Below are positions 17,539 through 21,629 of a DNA stretch of 21,629 nt, piece by piece (the stretch's first letter is position 1; each line of letters starts with the position of its first letter). The stretch lies in assembly GCA_964422855.1 (NCBI GenBank), contig CAYRCS010000016.1, positions 1-21,629 of the forward strand, written 5' to 3'. Origin of the DNA: CAZEYI01 sp964422855. Lineage in GTDB: Bacteria > Patescibacteriota > Gracilibacteria > Absconditabacterales > Absconditicoccaceae. The notes under the pieces were generated by a model. That model saw only the letters and a list, made by a program, of their open reading frames with translations. It had not been told where the DNA came from and made no database searches. Position numbers and translations under genes: made by a program.

Positions 17539-18054
17539 GGGAAAATATATATAATATCAAATCAAACAAAAAGTATGCAAGAGGATTATATCAAAAACAT
17601 TGCAATTGCTGTAGTCAAAAAGGGTGACGACATAGATTACGATATCAGAGTAAACTTTGAATTGTATGATATCGAGGATCTACAAAAGGACGGATGGAAA
17701 ATTATAGGCTATGCGTTTATTGATTTAGCCAATATAGAAAATCAGTTCTTTATAGACTCTTTTGAATACCTGTTTAATAATTTCCCTGAGGATATAGTAT
17801 ACAACTATACGCTCGAGTTATTTATGGCAGGTTTCGACTACATTTACGATAGGATGGCTCAAGTACAGGGCTCTATGGCTCTCAAAGGCCAATACCAAGT
17901 TGATATACAAGACATTCCTTTGCCGGATACATGCTATGATGCACATAATGCTATAACAGCATTGCCGCATATCATGACATTCCCTCAGGAAATGATTCAA
18001 CTTGGCATCGCAGCCGCTGCCCGTATGGGCGAAGACCAATCCTACAACAACTAA
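17527..18054 (+). CDS. Unknown 175-aa protein
   Basis: Not recognised. A soluble-looking acidic protein rich in Asp, Tyr and Ile (e.g. KKGDDIDYDIRVNFELYDIE, FEYLFNNFPEDIVYNYTLEL) with a C-terminal Ala/Met helix (EMIQLGIAAAARMGEDQSYN). It has no signal peptide or clear membrane span. Three starts are possible in frame: ATG 17515 (followed at once by TGA, giving M-G), ATG 17527, and ATG 17575, which has a perfect TATAAT 20 nt upstream and so may be the true one (MQEDYIKNIAIAV..). There are no TGA codons after 17520. It lies between the tRNA-His terminator and its own strong terminator, so it is a single-gene unit. Confidence 0.75.
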   Translation: MYIDGKIYIISNQTKSMQEDYIKNIAIAVVKKGDDIDYDIRVNFELYDIEDLQKDGWKIIGYAFIDLANIENQFFIDSFEYLFNNFPEDIVYNYTLELFMAGFDYIYDRMAQVQGSMALKGQYQVDIQDIPLPDTCYDAHNAITALPHIMTFPQEMIQLGIAAAARMGEDQSYNN

Positions 18055-18055
18055 C

Positions 18056-18087
18056 AGGGCAACGGATTTTTATCCGCCCTTTTTTTT
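18056..18087 (+). terminator. Terminator after the unknown 175-aa gene
   Basis: AGGG (18056-18059) and CGGAT (18063-18067) pair with ATCCG-CCCT (18072-18080) around TTTT, with a 3-nt bulge, then seven or more Ts. It starts 2 nt after the stop codon. Confidence 0.88.
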
Positions 18088-18164
18088 ATTTTGTATTTTG
18101 CTAGCAACATATAAGTAAAAATTTCTTGTATTGTGTCTGCAGACAAATTCCCTATCGTACATGT

Positions 18165-18725
18165 ATGAAAAACAATAAACACATCCTACAATGACTTCTT
18201 ATCCTCGTAGTATTTTTTGTCATATCTCGAGCAATTGCACAAGCTGTTGGTGTGGAGGAAATTCGTACCTTTGTTGATCAGTATCCTATATTGGCACCGT
18301 TTGTGATTGTTGTCATTAAGTCTGCAAGCGTCATTTTCGCACCACTTTCAGGTACGGCCACCTATGTTATTGCCGGGACCTTATTTCCCATACGAGAGTG
18401 AATGCTCTATATGACGATAGGAAATCTGATCGGTATTTGTACGACTTATTATTTATGACACAAATTTTGACTCACCATCATTAGATGGATGTTTGGTGCC
18501 AGCGGCGTAGAGCAAGCACATAGCATTATAGACAGGATCCGTAAGCCCAAGACATTTATCATCGCACGTTTTGTACTCTTCCCACTTGAAGATTTGATCA
18601 ATTATGTCGCCGGTATGGCGAAGACGCCTTTTTGGATTTATCTGATTACCAGTTTGCTAGCAAGTTCATTGTTGGCACTTGTATTTGTTCTAAGCACTGC
18701 CGGACTAATTTCCTTAAATATATAG
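18165..18725 (+). CDS. VTT-domain (DedA/TVP38-like) membrane protein
   Basis: A 186-aa integral membrane protein of the SNARE-associated/VTT type. Seen: a first membrane span after a basic start (LLILVVFFVISRAIAQAVGV), then the conserved re-entrant region (IKSASVIFAPLSGTATYVIA followed by GTLFP), a second segment (MLYMTIGNLIGICTTYYLG), the basic RFVLFPLEDLINYVAGMAKT stretch typical of VTT proteins, and a final span (YLITSLLASSLLALVFVLST). Four TGA codons (LQGLL, REGML, YLGHKF, KFGLT) are read as Gly, and the first three-quarters would be lost under the standard code. The family moves or scrambles phospholipids and undecaprenyl phosphate in studied members. It is upstream of, and separate from, the copper unit; a perfect 12-bp palindrome (18134-18145) precedes it. 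Confidence 0.85.
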
Positions 18726-18757
18726 TTTTCTATTGTTTTTTATTTTTATATTATTAT

Positions 18758-18777
18758 ACCCTACCCTAGGGTAGGGT
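18758..18777. promoter_or_regulatory. CsoR-type copper operator
   Basis: ACCCTACCCTAGGGTAGGGT is a perfect 20-bp palindrome in an otherwise very AT-rich spacer (18726-18804), 28 bp before the csoR ATG. GC-rich dyads of this kind (runs of C, TA, runs of G) are the known sites of copper-sensing CsoR repressors. It very likely controls csoR and the two genes after it. Confidence 0.88.
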
Positions 18778-18804
18778 TATTTATATTTATTATATTTCTA
18801 TACT

Positions 18805-19074
18805 ATGAAAGATCAAAAGGTTCTCACAGGCATCAAAAAAACGCAAGGTATGTTATCGAAGATTACCACTATGGTTGAGAGTGACATATATTGTGCAGAC
18901 ATAGCTACGCAGATCAATGCCGCTATTGGACTACTAAAGGAAGCCAATAGGCAGTTACTAAAACACCACTTAGCGCATTGTGGCAAGAAAAAACTAATTT
19001 CAAAAAACCCCGTAGAAGTGACTGAGTTCATCGACGAACTTGTAAAAGTACGAGATGTTTCTACCAGAAAATAG
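18805..19074 (+). CDS. csoR: Copper-sensing transcriptional repressor CsoR
   Basis: An 89-aa all-helical CsoR/RcnR-family protein. The Cu(I) ligand set is visible with the right spacing: C30, H55 and C59 (YCADIATQINAAIG...LLKHHLAHC), equal to C36/H61/C65 of Mycobacterium tuberculosis CsoR. Helix 1 is TGIKKTQGMLSKITTMVES. When copper binds, such proteins leave the operator and allow export genes to be made. It has no TGA codon. The operator lies just before it, and the YVTN protein gene follows after 25 nt, then copA, so this is an autoregulated copper operon. FrmR or other thiol-sensing relatives lack the full Cys-His-Cys set. Confidence 0.94.
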   Translation: MKDQKVLTGIKKTQGMLSKITTMVESDIYCADIATQINAAIGLLKEANRQLLKHHLAHCGKKKLISKNPVEVTEFIDELVKVRDVSTRK

Positions 19075-19099
19075 ATTTTATTTCACAATCCCTTCCATT

Positions 19100-20242
19100 A
19101 TGAAAACTAAAAATATTATAGCAGCAGTAGTCGCAGTCCTAATGTTCGGTTTTTTCTTATGGCTAGTGTTGACGATAAGATGAGCAAATAGATACATATC
19201 TTTTGATAAGCAAGTAGATACTGATTCATGAGTAAATCAAAAAATATATGTAGCTAATGAATGAGAAAGTACCGTGACCGTCATTGATGCTACTACAAAT
19301 ACAATTATAAATACTATAAATCTTTCCCAGCAGTACTATGGAAAGTTTTTGTCATATTCAGCACATAACGTACAAGTATGACCAAAATGAACAGTTGTAC
19401 TAGTAACAGCAAATATCGCTGAAGATAAGGAAGAATGACATTCAGCCGGGGAAGTAAATAAAGATGAGTTGACAATAATAGATCCGATAACAGATACTAT
19501 TGTTTGACGTATCGGTCTTGATAAATGAGCGCATCTAGCTCATGTAGTAGTAACGTCTGATGACACACTAGCGTATGCTACGTCTCAAGATAAGTGAAAA
19601 GTCTATGTTATCGATCTGCAGACTAAAGAACGAAAAGCTACTATCATGCTGCCTGAATGATCTCAGCCACATTGAATACGTTTATCACCAGATGGTAAAT
19701 ACCTGTATGTCGCACTTATAGGTGAAAGGTGAATAGCAAGGGTTGATATTTTAGACTTGTGAGTAAAAATTATTCCGTTAAATTGAAAAGTAGTTCAGGT
19801 CGCTGTAACTCCAGATAACAAATACGTATTTGCATCTCTTTATAATACCAAAAGCATTGCTCGCTATGATATTTCGACTGAAGAGGTTGAGGTACTAAAT
19901 CTACCCGATTGAGCATTATGACCTGTGCAGGTGTATCCATCGCCTGACAGTGCGTTTATCTATGTCGCAGACCAGTGATACTATTTTGATGAACCTATAA
20001 GCAATAGTATCTATAAGATAGATGTAAACACGCTTAGCGTAGTAGAAAAATATACAGGATGAAAAGCTCCACATGGAGTTGTAGTATCTCCGGATTGAGA
20101 AAAAACCTATGTTACAAACCTACTTTCTAATGACGTTACTGTTATTAACAATAAAGAGAATAAAGTTGAGAGTACTATTGCTGTGGGTAAAATGCCCAAT
20201 GGTATAAGTATTCGGACACGCTGAATAGGGTGAACGCCATAA
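19100..20242 (+). CDS. Membrane-anchored YVTN beta-propeller protein
   Basis: 380 aa, invisible under the standard code because it holds 21 TGA codons against about 11 GGN glycines. N-terminal anchor: KNIIAAVVAVLMFGFFLWLVLTI. Then come repeated blades of the YVTN/40-residue propeller type: IYVANEGESTVTVIDATTNT, DELTIIDPITDTIVGRIGL, LAYATSQDKGKVYVIDLQTK, PHGIRLSPDGKYLYVALIGE, YVFASLYNTKSIARYDIST, FIYVADQGYYFDEPISNSIY, and PHGVVVSPDGEKTYVTNLLS followed by NDVTVINNKEN. About six to seven blades would face the outside. Several glycines at blade turns (SPDG, QG, NG) are TGA, which supports the reading. It lies between csoR and copA (25 and 27 nt gaps) and behind the CsoR operator. No metal site is obvious, so a role in copper binding, transfer or sensing is inferred only from position. 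Confidence 0.88.
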
Positions 20243-20269
20243 TATATTTTACTTTCTAGCAAAAGTATA

Positions 20270-21629
20270 ATGCAAGATACCTATAGAGTAAAGTGAATGC
20301 ACTGTGCAAGCTGTGCGCACAATATAACAAAGTCACTTAAAAAGCTTCCGTGAGTGGAAGAATGTGAGGTAAATATTGCTACTGATACTGCTAAGGTGAG
20401 CTTTGATTCAGAAGCGGTAAATATTGAGGATATGAATAAGTCTATTGAGCCTATGGGGTATAAGCTTATCGGAGCTGCTCCAAAAGTAGATCACAGTAAA
20501 ATGGATCATTCTAAGATGTCTGCAGATGAACATGCAGCACATTTAGGACTGAACCAAACGAAAGATGAAAAGCTTGAGGAGATAAATGTGATGAAAAGAA
20601 ACATTACCATCGTCATCCCTTTTGTAGTCTTGAGTTTCGTGTATATGGTTCTTGATATTGGTGGCACGCAAGGATTTTTTCCTAAAATGCCAGAACGGCT
20701 TTACGAACTGTGGCATCATATATTCCCTCTCATGGCAACGTATGTGCTGTTCGTTATTGGAAAACAATACATCGTTGCATTATGGAGATTTTTGAAAACT
20801 GGTGTCGCAAGCATGGAAACCCTCATTGGACTTGGGACGATTGTGTGATTCATCTACAGCTTTATAGTAAGCACATTTGAAGAGGTTCTTGCTCCATACC
20901 TAGATGTAAGTATTCATTACTATGATGTCGTTATTGTCGTTATTGGTTTCATCTACTATGGAAAGTATCTTGAGACAAAATCAAAACTTAAGACTGGTGA
21001 AGCAATCGAAAAACTTTTGAATCTTCAAGCAAAAACAGCGATCGTAGAAAGAGACGGGAAAGAAGTAGAGATATCCATAGATCAGGTACAACATAATGAC
21101 GTTATCCTTATCAAGCCAGGATCGAAAATCCCTGTTGATGGCATCATCACCAGTGGATCAAGCAGCATAGATGAATCTATGATTACTGGAGAGTCTATGC
21201 CAGTAGAGAAAAAGGAATGAGAAAAAGTTATTTGAGGGACTATAAATAAGCAATGATTTCTCAAAATCCGTGCAACATCACTTGGGTCAGATAGTATGCT
21301 GGCGCATATAATTCACATGGTACAAGAAGCACAGGGATCAAGAGCTCCAATTCAAAAACTAGCTGACCAAATCTCTTCAATATTTGTGCCAATCGTCTTG
21401 ATTCTGGCAACAATATCACTGATAGTACGGATTACTACAGGTAACTTTGTTACTGGTATAGTTGCCTTTGTTAGTATATTAATAATCGCTTGTCCATGTG
21501 CTTTATGACTTGCTACACCTACCGCAATTATTGTTGGTGTGGGTAAATGAGCAGAGCAGGGGATACTTATTAAGAATGCAGAAAGTCTGCAAAAAATGCA
21601 CAAGGTGACTACTGTTATTTTTGATAAGA
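20270..21629 (+). CDS. copA: Copper-exporting P1B-type ATPase, N-terminal part
   Basis: A Cu(I)-pumping P-type ATPase; 453 residues are visible and the window cuts it at the phosphorylation site (D452-K453 of DKTGT). Seen: an N-terminal heavy-metal domain GMHCASCAHNI with C12 and C15 (its Gly is TGA), a His/Met/Asp-rich linker DHSKMDHSKMSADEHAAH, the first membrane helices (NITIVIPFVVLSFVYMVLDI and MATYVLFVIGKQYIVALWRF), MxTL in SMETLIGLGTIVG, the actuator loop TGES at 306-309, and the membrane CPC at 408-410 in ACPCALGLATPTAIIVGVGK. Eight TGAs are used, including the Gly of CPCALG. CPC with this HMA fits Cu(I)/Ag(I) export. It belongs to the CsoR-controlled operon. Confidence 0.95.

Noticed and set aside
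18134..18145. Palindrome TGTCTGCAGACA before the VTT gene
   Set aside because: Only 12 bp and with no paired copy; it may be chance, so it is not called a regulatory site.
1..21629. Widespread pseudogenes, since many ORFs are broken
   Set aside because: Every break is a TGA in the same frame at glycine positions; recoding explains all of them with no frameshift needed.
1..21629. CRISPR array, insertion sequence or prophage
   Set aside because: No spaced direct repeats, transposase, integrase or phage genes were seen.

Overview
The window reads as chromosomal DNA of a bacterium that translates TGA as glycine (genetic code 25, known from Absconditabacteria/SR1 and Gracilibacteria/BD1-5 of the Patescibacteria). 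Under the standard code most genes here look shattered. If TGA is read as Gly, the fragments join in one frame into full-length proteins, and the TGA codons fall on invariant glycines: the DnaK phosphate loop, the GGDG motif of NAD kinase, both P-loop glycines of DnaX, the prepilin cleavage glycine, and the GMxCxxC and CPCALG motifs of the copper ATPase. Only TAA and TAG end genes. The sequence is AT-rich, Shine-Dalgarno motifs are weak or absent, and genes are tightly packed. Species cannot be named from this.

Layout. 1-2150: 3' end of the ribosome-associated GTPase gene typA (+), a Nudix/winged-helix protein resembling NrtR (-), and an unknown gene (+), with strong two-way terminators at both convergent junctions. 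2153-6177: dnaK and a large DUF11/SLH-like surface protein (-) with a near-perfect sigma70 promoter. 6270-11434: NAD genes (nadM-like and nadK) and the class I ribonucleotide reductase genes nrdA and nrdB (-), the latter behind two NrdR-type boxes. 11709-13145: dnaX (-). 13286-15884: a divergent cluster (+) of dprA, a type IV pilin-like protein, a small secreted protein and a flavodoxin-fold oxidoreductase. 15931-17289: an S4/RluA pseudouridine synthase and a small membrane-anchored protein (-). 17382-17457: tRNA-His. 17527-18725: an unknown protein and a VTT/DedA-type membrane protein (+). 18758-21629: a copper-homeostasis unit (+) made of a perfect 20-bp CsoR-type operator, csoR, a membrane-anchored YVTN beta-propeller and copA, which is cut by the window end.

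How it fits together. Nucleotide and cofactor supply (nadM, nadK, nrdA, nrdB) sits beside replication (dnaX) and DNA uptake (dprA and a pilin). The Nudix regulator may be tied to NAD genes if it is a true NrtR. The copper unit appears self-regulated by CsoR. Use of TGA for glycine is very uneven: absent or rare in dnaK, nrdA, nrdB and csoR, but dominant in the YVTN gene (21 TGA against about 11 GGN).
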